From Pseudomonas saudimassiliensis (GTDB lineage: Bacteria > Pseudomonadota > Gammaproteobacteria > Pseudomonadales > Pseudomonadaceae): a stretch of DNA of 64,000 nt. The stretch covers positions 1,867,953 to 1,931,952 of the forward strand of contig NZ_LK391969.1 in NCBI RefSeq assembly GCF_000939975.1, written 5' to 3'. This document shows, piece after piece, positions 41,982 to 50,359 of this stretch. A program made the translations under genes and the position numbers. Under the pieces are notes generated by a model. The model did not search any database. It was not told the origin of the DNA and worked only from the letters and a program-made list of their open reading frames with translations. Position 1 is the first letter of the stretch. Every line of letters starts with the position of its first letter.

Positions 41982-43949
41982 TCAATCCAGTTGCAGTGCG
42001 TCGGCAATGCTCTGCCAGGGCACGTATTTGTAGTTCTGGTTGCCTTCCGGCATGCGTTTGCGGCCGTCCTGCACCATCAGCATCCCTGCGCTCCAGGGGT
42101 CGCCGAGGTTGGCGGAGGTCACCTCCAGCCCGTCGGTCTCGGACACCCCGTCGATGCCCAGCTCCGCATTCAGACCAATGCGGAAGCTGCCGCGCAGGGC
42201 GAAGGGCGGCTCGGCGTCGGTGACCACGTAGCTGTCGTTGCCCTGGCTGGAAATCACCAGATAGGGGTGGTCGGGGTGTTGGTACAGGGCCAGGCCTTCG
42301 ATATCGGCCTCGATCGGGCCGCCGACGCCGATCACCCGGGTCATCTCGGTGGAGGCATCCTCGCCGGCCTCCAGCGCCCATACCGCTTCGCCTTCTTCGC
42401 CAATGAACAAGCGCTGGCGCTGGTTATCCACGACGCAGCCCTCCGGCTGGCTGGTGACGGAGAATTCGCGCACCAGCTCGCCGCGTGCTTCGCCGCTGCG
42501 GCCATCCAGCCGGTATTGCAGGAAGCGGCCGTTCTTGTCGTTGGCGATGGCATAGATGCGGCCATCTGCGGCCTGGCCCATGCACAAGCCGTAGATTTCC
42601 TCCAGCGGTGTGGCGATCTGGCCCAGATCGCGCAGGCCACCGGCGACCGGGTCGATGCCAAACAACTGCAGGCTGTTGTGATCCCGATTGCTGGCCACGG
42701 CCAGGTCGAGCTGCTGTTCGCCCAGCTGAAAGCCGCTGCGCACGTCCACGTTGTTCAGCCGGCCGACGTTCAGGTACTGCAATTGCTTGCCCTGCAGGTC
42801 GTAAACAGCCAGGCCATTACGCTTGTCGGTGCCCAGCACGCGGGACTGGGCAGGGTTGGTGGGGTGCAGCCAGATGGCCGGATCGTCGGCGGCATCACCG
42901 ACACTGGGTACCGGTTCGGTCTGCACCAGCGGTGATAGCACCGGCAGAGGCGCGCTGTGGGTCAGCTTCGTCTCGGGCCAGTCGATGCGGCTCTGGTACA
43001 GCCGACCGTCGTCACCATCCAATATCAGCAGTTCGATCTGGCCGTTGGCGGTACGCGCCGCCAGCCGCTCCGGCTCGACGGTGCCTTCCAACGCCAAGGG
43101 TGCAAGCGGGTTCCAACCATCCGCTGTCACACGGTAGCTGTGCAGTTGGCGGGCGTCGGCATCCAGCGCCAGCAGGCCGCCCGGTACCGCAGCCAGACCG
43201 GCGACCTGTTCCTGCAGCGTGCCGAAGGGTTTGAGCATGTCCACCGGCTGGCGGCCCAGCTCCGCTTCGGGATGGGCGCCGTAGGCCCAGATGCCGATGC
43301 TTTCTTCGTTGACGTACAGCAGATGCTGCTGCTCATCCACCGCGCAATGCTCGGCTTCCGGCGGAAGACCCAGGCTGCGTACATGGGCGGGTTGATCCAG
43401 CAACTGACGAGCAGAACCGACCAGCCACTGATCGCCCTGGCCTTCCTCACCGATGATGAACAGGTGCAGGTTGCTGGCATCATCACGGTACAGGCACAGA
43501 TTCTCGATGCGGTAGTCGCTGCTCGGCAGCACCAGTTTCCGGCGTACGGTCAGGTTGTCGCTGTCGGCTTGCAGCAGGATCGGTTGCTGCAGGGCGGTGT
43601 CGGTGGTGGCGATCAGGAGTTGCTCATCCAGTACCCGGGCATCCAGGGTGCTGAAGTTGCCGGGGTGCTGGCTCAGTCTCTGGCCACTGTCATCCAGCAG
43701 CCAGAGGCCATCGGCGTCAGCGGCCAGGCGCTGGCCGTTGTCCAGCAGCAGCCAGGATTCGGCGCTCTGGGCAGCAGTGGGCGACCAGTTCTGCAGAGGG
43801 GCGCCCTGTACACTGCGGGCGTGATTGGCGTCTGGCTGTTCGGCGGCTACTGCCGCGCTGCGCGGCGGGGTAGCCTCGCCGGAACAGGCGCCGAGCAGGC
43901 CGGATAACAGCAGTGCGGCCAGGGGTGTCAGGCAAAATCGGGGTTGCAT
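41982..43949 (-). CDS. Beta-propeller phytase (3-phytase) lipoprotein
   Basis: A 655-residue lipoprotein (lipobox LGAC, Cys22) with two beta-propeller halves. The C-terminal half (from about residue 340) is a standard beta-propeller phytase: VGDAADDPAIWLHP, TDKRNGLAVYDLQGK and later EADIEGLALY and SSQGNDSYVV, containing the calcium-binding acids. The N-terminal half is a related, degenerate propeller, as in known dual-domain BPPs. Reaction: stepwise removal of phosphate from phytate at neutral pH with calcium. It is likely anchored in the outer membrane. It lies 55 nt behind the TonB receptor and 11 nt before exbB. Confidence 0.94.
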   Translation of the reverse strand: MQPRFCLTPLAALLLSGLLGACSGEATPPRSAAVAAEQPDANHARSVQGAPLQNWSPTAAQSAESWLLLDNGQRLAADADGLWLLDDSGQRLSQHPGNFSTLDARVLDEQLLIATTDTALQQPILLQADSDNLTVRRKLVLPSSDYRIENLCLYRDDASNLHLFIIGEEGQGDQWLVGSARQLLDQPAHVRSLGLPPEAEHCAVDEQQHLLYVNEESIGIWAYGAHPEAELGRQPVDMLKPFGTLQEQVAGLAAVPGGLLALDADARQLHSYRVTADGWNPLAPLALEGTVEPERLAARTANGQIELLILDGDDGRLYQSRIDWPETKLTHSAPLPVLSPLVQTEPVPSVGDAADDPAIWLHPTNPAQSRVLGTDKRNGLAVYDLQGKQLQYLNVGRLNNVDVRSGFQLGEQQLDLAVASNRDHNSLQLFGIDPVAGGLRDLGQIATPLEEIYGLCMGQAADGRIYAIANDKNGRFLQYRLDGRSGEARGELVREFSVTSQPEGCVVDNQRQRLFIGEEGEAVWALEAGEDASTEMTRVIGVGGPIEADIEGLALYQHPDHPYLVISSQGNDSYVVTDAEPPFALRGSFRIGLNAELGIDGVSETDGLEVTSANLGDPWSAGMLMVQDGRKRMPEGNQNYKYVPWQSIADALQLD

Positions 43950-44004
43950 GGGTAGTCCTTGGGCAGAGAGCGGGAAGGCGCGGCGGGCCGGCCGCGCCGG
44001 CCGA

Positions 44005-46530
44005 TCAGAAGTGGGTCAGGGTCAGGCCGATCTTGTAGCTGGGGCCGTATTCCTCGTACTGGCTGTTGTAACGGCGCTTGCCGGTGTAGACGTAGTAGGA
44101 CTCATCGGTGAGGTTCTGCGCCTCGAAGAACAGCTGCAGGTTGTCGCGCAGGAAGTAGCTGGCGCTGAAGTCGACAAACAGCTGGTCATCCACCTTGTAG
44201 TCGTAGCGCGAATCCAGCACATCACCGACTTCGGTCAGGTAGTTGGATTTGTAGTTGGTCGACAGGCGCAGGCTCACCTGGTCGTTTTCCCAGCCGACTG
44301 TCAGGTTGCCGGTCACGTCGGACTGGCCGGGCAGGCGGATGCTGCGGCTGCGCATGGCACCCAGGTCCTGGTCGAACTGCTCGATGTCCGCATCCGAATG
44401 GGTGAACGTGGTGTTGGCATTCACCAGCAGGCCGTTCCAGGGGGCCGGCAGCCAGCTGAATTTCTGCGAATAGGCCAGCTCCAGGCCATAGACCTCGGCG
44501 CTGCCGCCATTGACCGAGGTGATTGCCTCACTGAAGCCGATATAGTCCCCGGTGCCGGCGACATCGGCGCTATAGATGAAGTTGTCGATGTCCTTGTAGA
44601 ACAGGAAAGCCGATACCGCGCCGGCGCGGCCCATGTAGTGCTCGATGCCGAGGTCGAAGTTGGCAGACTCCAGCGGCTTCAGGTCGGGATTGCCGAACTC
44701 CGCCTCATCACCGTCCAGCAGGAAACCGGGGAACAACTGACCGAAGGTGGGGCGCACCACCGTATTGGTCCAGGCAGCGCGAAGCTGGGTCTGGTCGTTG
44801 AGCTGGTAGATGGCGTGCAGGCCGGGCAGCCAATGGTCGTACTTGTTGCTGGTATTGCTGGCGCTGAATTCGCCATCGGTCAAACCGGTGCCACGGGCCT
44901 TCAGGCGGGTGCCCTCGTAGCGCAGGCCGGCGATGATGCGCAGGTCATCGATATCCAGGGTGTTCATCAGGTAGGCGGCGTTGATGTCTTCCTCGATGTT
45001 GAAGTCGTTGATCCGCGACTCCTCCTCATCGTAGAAGTCGGCGCGATCCAGTCCGCTGATCAGGTCCTTCACCGCCCGGTCGGAGATCCTTGGGCCCATG
45101 CGGCCGAGACCGTAATCGGTGGTGCCACGGTCGAAGCGCGACAGGCTCAGCTGCTCATCAGTAAAACCCAGCTCGTCAAAATCCTCATAGACCCAGATAT
45201 CCAGGTCGCTGTCCTTTTCCCGGCGGCTCAGCTTGCCGCCAAACGCCAGCTGCGACGGCATGCCGCTCAGGTAGAAGTCCCGGGTCAGGTCGAGTTTGAT
45301 GTTCTTCTCAGTGTCGGTGGTCTTCTGCTTTTCCCATTCCACTTCGGTGAGGGTGAAGTTGTTGGGATCATGCAGGTCCGGCCCGCCGCGCAGTCGCGGT
45401 TTGCGACCGCCGCCGTAGCCGATGCCGGCAAAGTCGTCGTTGCCCTCGAAGGCGGCGTTACCGATACCGCCCGGGCTGTCCTCCCCGGCCTTGCTGTAAC
45501 CGGCCTGGGCGCTGACGCCCCAGTCACCGAGTTGGCGCTTGCCACCGAATACGAAGCTCTTGACCTCCTGGGTCTCCTCACGGGCCTTGAGTTCACGGGT
45601 GACTTCCGCGTCGCCGAACTCCCCGGCCAGCTGCGGATCGGCAAACTCGGTAACCAGCCCCTGGCGGACTTCATCGTCCTTGAAGCGGCTGTACAGGGTA
45701 CGCAACCAGACTTCGCTGTGGTCGTCAGGGCGATAATCCAGGTTGAGACCGAACCCGGTACGCTCCCGGGTGATGTCGTAGCGACGTTGCTCGAGTTCCT
45801 CCAGCCGGGCCTCATCATCGAAGTCCCAGGCGCCGCCGGTCTCGACGTTATCCGAACCGAACTCCCGCTCCTGCCAGCTGAAGGCGGTGGCGATACCGAA
45901 GTTGTCCACCCCCTCGCCGATGCTGAAGCGGTTGCTGAAGGCGCCGGACAACTTGGGGCTGTTCTGGCTGGTGTTCTCGTCGTGGCTGCCCTCGGCGCTG
46001 AGACTGTAGAACAGACCGTCATGGTCGAAGGCAGACAGGCTTTCCACCTCGATGGTGCCGCCGAGGGAGTTGGCATCCATGTCCGGGGTCAGGGTCTTGA
46101 CCACGGACAGCGACTGCACCAGTTCGCTGGGCAACACGTCCATGGCTACCGCGCGGCGGTCATCCTCCGGCGCGGGCACCAAGGTGCCGTTGATGGTCAC
46201 GCTGTTGAGATCAGAGCCGAGACCGCGCACCCGCACGAAGCGGCCCTCACCCTGGTCGCGCTCGACCGACAGGCCGGGAATGCGCTGCAGTGCCTCGGCG
46301 GCATTGTCATCCGGCAATTGGCCGATGGCGTCGGCATGCACCACGCTCTTGATGGTGTTGGCCCGGCGCTGATCATCCAACGCCTGCTCCAGCTGTGCCG
46401 CCTGGCCGATAACCTCGACCACTTCCGGCTGTTGGGTTTGGGCGGCCAGCGAGGTGCTGGCGGTAATGGCCAGCGCCAGTGCGCTGAGGCGCAGGCTGCT
46501 GCTCCGGATGCTGACATCTTGCACAGACAT
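44005..46530 (-). CDS. TonB-dependent receptor of the phytase operon
   Basis: An 841-residue outer membrane receptor of the TIGR01782-like class seen in carbohydrate- and phytate-linked uptake systems. A signal peptide (ending LAAQT) precedes a TonB-box-like VVEVIGQ, a plug (ALQRIPGLSVERDQGEGRFV, VRGLGSDLNSVTINGTLVP), and a long barrel ending YKIGLTLTHF with terminal Phe. In other genomes such receptors adjoin beta-propeller phytases; import of phytate or lower inositol phosphates is inferred, not proved. The ATG follows AGGGAGA. A Pho box is 66 bp upstream. It is the first gene of the unit down to 37124. Confidence 0.93.
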   Translation of the reverse strand: MSVQDVSIRSSSLRLSALALAITASTSLAAQTQQPEVVEVIGQAAQLEQALDDQRRANTIKSVVHADAIGQLPDDNAAEALQRIPGLSVERDQGEGRFVRVRGLGSDLNSVTINGTLVPAPEDDRRAVAMDVLPSELVQSLSVVKTLTPDMDANSLGGTIEVESLSAFDHDGLFYSLSAEGSHDENTSQNSPKLSGAFSNRFSIGEGVDNFGIATAFSWQEREFGSDNVETGGAWDFDDEARLEELEQRRYDITRERTGFGLNLDYRPDDHSEVWLRTLYSRFKDDEVRQGLVTEFADPQLAGEFGDAEVTRELKAREETQEVKSFVFGGKRQLGDWGVSAQAGYSKAGEDSPGGIGNAAFEGNDDFAGIGYGGGRKPRLRGGPDLHDPNNFTLTEVEWEKQKTTDTEKNIKLDLTRDFYLSGMPSQLAFGGKLSRREKDSDLDIWVYEDFDELGFTDEQLSLSRFDRGTTDYGLGRMGPRISDRAVKDLISGLDRADFYDEEESRINDFNIEEDINAAYLMNTLDIDDLRIIAGLRYEGTRLKARGTGLTDGEFSASNTSNKYDHWLPGLHAIYQLNDQTQLRAAWTNTVVRPTFGQLFPGFLLDGDEAEFGNPDLKPLESANFDLGIEHYMGRAGAVSAFLFYKDIDNFIYSADVAGTGDYIGFSEAITSVNGGSAEVYGLELAYSQKFSWLPAPWNGLLVNANTTFTHSDADIEQFDQDLGAMRSRSIRLPGQSDVTGNLTVGWENDQVSLRLSTNYKSNYLTEVGDVLDSRYDYKVDDQLFVDFSASYFLRDNLQLFFEAQNLTDESYYVYTGKRRYNSQYEEYGPSYKIGLTLTHF

Positions 46531-46579
46531 GGTGATCTCCCTGGATGGATGCGGCCTCTGCCGGGCCGTGCTGGGAGGA

Positions 46580-46613
46580 ACCTTAGGGAGGGCAGATGTC
46601 AGTTCCGTGACGG
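46580..46613 (-). promoter_or_regulatory. Pho box and -10 element of the phosphate-scavenging operon
   Basis: Read on the minus strand, CCGTCAC-GGAA-CTGACAT (46613-46596) is two PhoB half-sites in the correct 11-nt phase, matching CTGTCAT-N4-CTGTCAT at 11 of 14 positions. Ten bases downstream, TAAGGT (46585-46580) is placed as the -10 element, so the Pho box replaces the -35 region as at known PhoB promoters. The start would be near 46573, 43 nt before the receptor ATG. Confidence 0.6.
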
Positions 46614-46666
46614 TTCTGGGGTGAATGGGCGCTAATGGCGGCGATCATGGCGAGTAAGGGTGGGGT

Positions 46667-46777
46667 TTGAGCTGATTTGACTGTGGCGGAGACCTCCTGC
46701 AGGGCGCTCAGCGCGCGAATACGGGCTCGATACGGTAATCCAGCTCTGTGGTGGCATATGGCTTGAGCTGATATGAC
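46667..46777 (+). repeat. Pair of 15-nt direct repeats
   Basis: TTGAGCTGATTTGAC (46667-46681) and TTGAGCTGATATGAC (46763-46777) differ at one base and start 96 nt apart. They lie upstream of the GGDEF-AraC pair and could be operator half-sites, for example for the adjacent AraC-like protein, or an accidental duplication. Confidence 0.45.
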
Positions 46778-46843
46778 CCCGGCGCTGCAATCGGATTGTC
46801 ATCAACCGCTGTTTAGCTGATGGGCAAGCAAGGAGACACGCCC

Positions 46844-47761
46844 ATGCCATCCACCTTCGCCCTGCATCGTTTCAAGCTCGCCGGCCTGCTAATTGCCGCC
46901 AACGCGGGGCTGCTGCTGCACTTGCTCGCCGGTGAAGGCAAGCCGGTAGCCGCCTGGAACTGGCTGGATATTGCCGGGGAAGGCGGTTCGGCGGTGCTGC
47001 TGCTGATCTGGATCGGTCTGCTGCTCAAGAGTCGCCCCGCCGGCCGGGTAACCAGCCTGCTGTTTCTGGGGTTGGCCTGCCTGTTCTTCAGCCTGTTCAT
47101 GGACATGGTCGACGAGTTCGTCGCTATGCCCGATGCGGTGCGCTGGGATGGCTGGCTGGAGTCGGGGCCCATGCCCGTCGGATTCACCCTGTTGACCCTG
47201 GGCATTTTTCACTGGCATCGGGAACAGCTGGCGATCAACGAGCAGATGCGTAATCGCGAGCGGCTGTACCGTGAGCATCGCCAGTTCGACAAGTTGACGC
47301 CGTTGGGCGACGCCCGTTATCTGCGCGCCCAATTGCAATCCATGCTGGCCGAGGCCAGGGCGCAACACCAGCCGCTGTCGCTGATCATGCTGGACATGAA
47401 TGCGTTCAACCGGGTCAATCGAGAATACGGCCAGGCAGAAGGGGATCGGGTGCTGCAGGTGCTGACCCAACTGCTGCTGCTCAATCTGCGCCAGCACGAT
47501 CTGCTGTGCCGGCTGGCGGGGGATCGCTTTGTAGTGATCCTGCCGCATACGGGCGAACGGCAGGCAAGGTTGCTGGCGGCCGAGCTGGCCGAGGCGGTGG
47601 ACAGCCTGGCCTACAAGAGCAGTGGCCAGGGCGAACGTATCGAGTTGTCCGCCAGTACGGTGGCGCTGATGGCCCGGAATGAAGAGGCGGAGCCGCTGCT
47701 GGAGCGGCTGAATATTGCCATGGCCCGGGCCAAGCACAGCCTGACGGTGCGGTATGGATAG
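46844..47761 (+). CDS. Membrane protein with degenerate GGDEF domain
   Basis: A 305-residue protein with four hydrophobic N-terminal segments (about residues 11-30, 48-62, 69-88 and 110-124) and a C-terminal GGDEF domain. The signature is AGDRF at 225-229 instead of GGDEF: the first glycine and the catalytic glutamate are replaced, so diguanylate cyclase activity is unlikely. IMLDMNAFNRVNREYGQAEGD keeps the fold. It may bind c-di-GMP or GTP, or act through protein contact. ATG at 46844 follows AAGGAGA; ATG at 46820 is weaker. The gene overlaps the AraC-type regulator by 8 nt. Confidence 0.9.
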   Translation: MPSTFALHRFKLAGLLIAANAGLLLHLLAGEGKPVAAWNWLDIAGEGGSAVLLLIWIGLLLKSRPAGRVTSLLFLGLACLFFSLFMDMVDEFVAMPDAVRWDGWLESGPMPVGFTLLTLGIFHWHREQLAINEQMRNRERLYREHRQFDKLTPLGDARYLRAQLQSMLAEARAQHQPLSLIMLDMNAFNRVNREYGQAEGDRVLQVLTQLLLLNLRQHDLLCRLAGDRFVVILPHTGERQARLLAAELAEAVDSLAYKSSGQGERIELSASTVALMARNEEAEPLLERLNIAMARAKHSLTVRYG

Positions 47762-48800
47762 CCCCCGGCGCAGCGGCTGGCTGGAGTGCGACACGCGCTT
47801 CATGGCGGCGCATTACCAGCCCGCCAGCCTGATCGACCTGGCGCTGGGCCGGGGCGTCAATGCCCACCGGCTACTGCAGGGAACCGGGCTCTTTCATGAG
47901 GACATCCTTGCCGGCAATCAGCGGATCGCCCCCCGCCAGTTCTTGCGGCTGATCGGCAATGTACAGCAGCAGATGCCGGCGGACGACACCAGCTTCCTGC
48001 TCGGCCATCAATGGCTACCCGGACACTATGGCGCAGCCAGTCACGCGCTGGCCCATGCCGCCAATCTTGAAGAGGCGCTGCATCGGTTGGTGCAGCTGCA
48101 ACCGTTATTGCTACCGCTGCTGCGCCTGCGGCTGCGGGTGGATGAAGAGCACCTCTGGCTGGACTGGGGCGACAGCTTCGGTGCCGGTGCGCAGCGGGTA
48201 TTCCTGATCGAAGCCGCCATGGCCGCGGTCGCCGGCATGACCCGCTGGCTATCCGCCGAGCGCCTGCCCTGGGTGTTCCATCTGCGCCACGCACAGCCGC
48301 GCTACAGCGAGCAGTACTGGGTTCATCTGGGCGAGCAATTGCGCTTTGCCAGCCCGCTGGATCAGATGTCGCTGCCCCGGGAGTTCCTCTACCGGCCCTG
48401 GCCCAACGCCTCAGCCACCGCCGGCCAGGTCGCGGAGCGGGAAGGATTGGCCATGCTCGCGGCCCTGCCGGCGCCACTCAGCCTGCTCGACCACCTGCAT
48501 GACCATCTGCGTGAACGGATTCGCCACCCGCTGCGACTGGAGAACACTGCTGAGGCCTTTGCCATGAGCCCGGCCACCCTCAAGCGCAAGCTGCACAAGC
48601 ACGGTACCGGTTTTCAGGAGCAGCTGGATCTGGCCCGCTCCAGCGTAGCGCTGGAGCTGTATCAGAGCCGGGGTTATTCCAGCGAAGAGGTGGCCGACTA
48701 CCTCAACTTCACCGACCGTGCCAACTTCCGCCGCTCCCTGCGCCGCTGGACCGGTCTGCTGCCGGGGGAGCTGCAGCGTTGGCTGGCCGGCGGACAGTAG
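47754..48800 (+). CDS. AraC family transcription regulator (OruR/ArgR-like N-terminal domain)
   Basis: A 348-residue regulator with the ligand-sensing 'arabinose-binding domain of AraC type II' (PF12625-like, residues 20-200: VNAHRLLQGTGL, RQFLRLIGN) and a C-terminal double helix-turn-helix (residues about 250-345; AFAMSPATLKRKLHKHGTGFQEQLD and YLNFTDRANFRRSLRRWTGLLP, both trimmed here). The second recognition helix is intact. The gene starts inside the end of the degenerate GGDEF gene (8-nt overlap), so both are made together, suggesting a signalling pair. The regulated genes are unknown. Confidence 0.93.
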   Translation: MDSPRRSGWLECDTRFMAAHYQPASLIDLALGRGVNAHRLLQGTGLFHEDILAGNQRIAPRQFLRLIGNVQQQMPADDTSFLLGHQWLPGHYGAASHALAHAANLEEALHRLVQLQPLLLPLLRLRLRVDEEHLWLDWGDSFGAGAQRVFLIEAAMAAVAGMTRWLSAERLPWVFHLRHAQPRYSEQYWVHLGEQLRFASPLDQMSLPREFLYRPWPNASATAGQVAEREGLAMLAALPAPLSLLDHLHDHLRERIRHPLRLENTAEAFAMSPATLKRKLHKHGTGFQEQLDLARSSVALELYQSRGYSSEEVADYLNFTDRANFRRSLRRWTGLLPGELQRWLAGGQ

Positions 48801-48852
48801 TACCCTGGCGCTACCCGGTGGGGCTGGTCGATTCGGCATCCCGACCCGGCCG

Positions 48853-49602
48853 TCAATTACCCAGCCGCTGACTCCAGTAGCCCGCGCTCAACCACTGCGG
48901 CCAATCGCGCCCGGCTTCCAGTTGCCGCAGGTAATGGCTGCCGCCCAGTTGCCGGGCCTGGCGGCGGATCCAGTTGCTGCGCTGCAGGGCATGGGCCGGT
49001 GGGCGGGCGGCGCTCCAGCGCCGCGGGTTGGGCAGGACAGCGGCCAATTGCGCCGCCTGCTGGTCGGACAGCCTGCCCGGCGCTACACCGAAGTGGTGCT
49101 CGGCCGCAGCGGCGGCGCCAAACACGCCGTCATCCCATTCGACGATATTCAGGTACACCTCGAGAATCCGCTGCTTGGGCCAGAGTGTCTCGATGGCCAG
49201 GGTGAACCAGGCTTCCAATCCCTTGCGCGGCCAACTGCGGCCGGACCAGAGGAACAGGTTCTTGCTCACCTGCTGGCTGAGGGTGCTGGCGCCGCGCAGG
49301 TTGCCGCCGCGCTGGTTGTGCTTCAGCGCCGCGCGGATGGCCTGGATATCGAAGCCATGGTGCTCGGCAAAGCGCTGGTCTTCCGCGGCGATGACCGCCA
49401 TCTTGAGGTTGTCGGGCAGGTCCCGGTAGGGCGTCCAGCGCTGTTGCAGTGCGAACTGCTGATTGCCTCGCGCCTCGAACCAGCGTTCGACCATCAGCAT
49501 CGAGCCGGGCACCGGTACCCAACGGAACAGGATCACCGGCAGTAGGCTGAGCAACAGGAGGATCAGCAGCCATTTGGCGGTCTTGCGCAAAATCGTCTTC
49601 AA
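48853..49602 (-). CDS. mtgA: Monofunctional peptidoglycan glycosyltransferase MtgA
   Basis: GT51 enzyme that polymerises lipid II into glycan strands at the inner membrane. After one membrane anchor (LLILLLLSLLPVILF) the conserved motifs follow: AAEDQRFAEHHGFD (catalytic glutamate), RGASTLSQQVSKNLFLW, ETLWPKQRILEVYLNIVEWDDG. Start choice: TTG at 49602, giving MKTILRKTAKWLL, fits the family and lies downstream of a TATACT -10 element (about 49647-49652); ATG at 49662 would put that promoter inside the gene. Length is then about 249 residues, normal for MtgA. It is divergent from the DUF423 gene. Confidence 0.93.
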   Translation of the reverse strand: MKTILRKTAKWLLILLLLSLLPVILFRWVPVPGSMLMVERWFEARGNQQFALQQRWTPYRDLPDNLKMAVIAAEDQRFAEHHGFDIQAIRAALKHNQRGGNLRGASTLSQQVSKNLFLWSGRSWPRKGLEAWFTLAIETLWPKQRILEVYLNIVEWDDGVFGAAAAAEHHFGVAPGRLSDQQAAQLAAVLPNPRRWSAARPPAHALQRSNWIRRQARQLGGSHYLRQLEAGRDWPQWLSAGYWSQRLGN

Positions 49603-49681
49603 TGGTGTGCTCGTCTGCCTATTGAAAGCGGTGAGGTAGAATGTGCCGCAGTATAAACCCATCGCGAGGGAGTCTTCATTG

Positions 49682-50056
49682 ATGGTCAAGATCCTGTTGT
49701 TGCTGGCATCGCTCAGCGGTTTCACCGGTGTGGCGCTGGGCGCCTTTGCTGCCCATGCGCTGCGCAGCCGGTTGCCGGAAAAGATGCTGGGCGTGTTTCA
49801 GACCGGAGTGCAGTATCAACTGTGGCACACCGCAGCGCTGATCGGGGTGGCCCTGCTGCTGTTGCGCTGGCCTGAAAGTGCGCTGTTCAAGGCCTCCGGG
49901 GTGTTGTTTGTGGTCGGTATACTGCTGTTTTCCGGCAGCTTGTATCTGATGACCCTTGGCGGCCTGCGGCTGGGCATCGTCACGCCCATCGGCGGGGTGT
50001 GCTTTCTGGCGGCCTGGGTGTGTTTCGGCATCGGTGTGTGGCGGTCGGTGGGTTGA
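49682..50056 (+). CDS. DUF423 membrane protein (YgdD-like)
   Basis: A 124-residue integral membrane protein with four helices, the first starting directly after the N-terminus (MVKILLLLASLSGFTGVALG) and followed by AFAAHALRSRLPEKMLGVFQTG and VQYQLWHTAALIGVALLL, the DUF423/YgdD signature. The function is unknown. The ATG at 49682 (RBS GAGGGAG) is used; a start at 49643 lies in the promoter overlap with mtgA. It is followed by thiS in the usual Pseudomonas order. Confidence 0.92.
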   Translation: MVKILLLLASLSGFTGVALGAFAAHALRSRLPEKMLGVFQTGVQYQLWHTAALIGVALLLLRWPESALFKASGVLFVVGILLFSGSLYLMTLGGLRLGIVTPIGGVCFLAAWVCFGIGVWRSVG

Positions 50057-50141
50057 CCCTGGCCACTGCCCGGCATTAGGCAGGGCTGCCTGTTTCACGC
50101 TATCATTCCCGGCCTGATTCCTGAATTCATCGAGTTGTTCC

Positions 50142-50342
50142 ATGCAGATCCAACTGAATGGCAAAGCCCATCCTCTCGATTCCTCCATCAGCCTGGCCGA
50201 CCTGGTCGAGCACCTGGGATTGACCGGCAAGCGACTGGCCGTCGAGCTGAATCTGGAGATCGTGCCGCGCAGTCAGTATGCCGACACACGTCTGAACGAC
50301 GGTGACCGGGTTGAAATCGTCCATGCCATTGGCGGCGGCTAG
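50142..50342 (+). CDS. thiS: Sulfur carrier protein ThiS
   Basis: A 66-residue ubiquitin-like sulfur carrier for thiazole synthesis in the thiamine pathway. The C-terminal Gly-Gly pair (HAIGGG) that is converted to a thiocarboxylate is present, and [21 protein letters not shown] forms the beta-grasp start. It lies 17 nt before thiG. I see no THI-box (TPP riboswitch) in the 85 nt upstream, so thiamine control would have to be elsewhere. Confidence 0.95.
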   Translation: MQIQLNGKAHPLDSSISLADLVEHLGLTGKRLAVELNLEIVPRSQYADTRLNDGDRVEIVHAIGGG

Positions 50343-50359
50343 CCGCAGCGGAGATACCC

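Larger units (their letters stand above)
46531..46843. other. Divergent promoter region between the phytase-operon receptor and a GGDEF gene
   Basis: The 313-nt gap contains the Pho box (46596-46613) near its left end and a pair of 15-nt direct repeats (46667-46681 and 46763-46777, one mismatch). The right end holds the AAGGAG ribosome site of the GGDEF gene. No protein-coding stretch is convincing. Confidence 0.65.

Noticed and set aside
43825-46635. A 936-codon open frame on the plus strand opposite the TonB receptor and phytase
   Set aside because: It is an antisense shadow of GC-rich genes; its translation is low in complexity and has no recognisable domain, while the minus strand carries clear receptor and phytase motifs.
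46844-47761. Active diguanylate cyclase
   Set aside because: AGDRF lacks the catalytic glutamate of GGDEF, so activity should not be assumed.
49603-49662. ATG start for mtgA at 49662
   Set aside because: It would place a good TATACT -10 element inside the gene and add residues not typical of MtgA; TTG at 49602 fits better, although not proved.
50057-50141. Possible TPP riboswitch before thiS
   Set aside because: No THI-box sequence such as CTGAGA with its partner stems is visible, and the gap of 85 nt is short for one.
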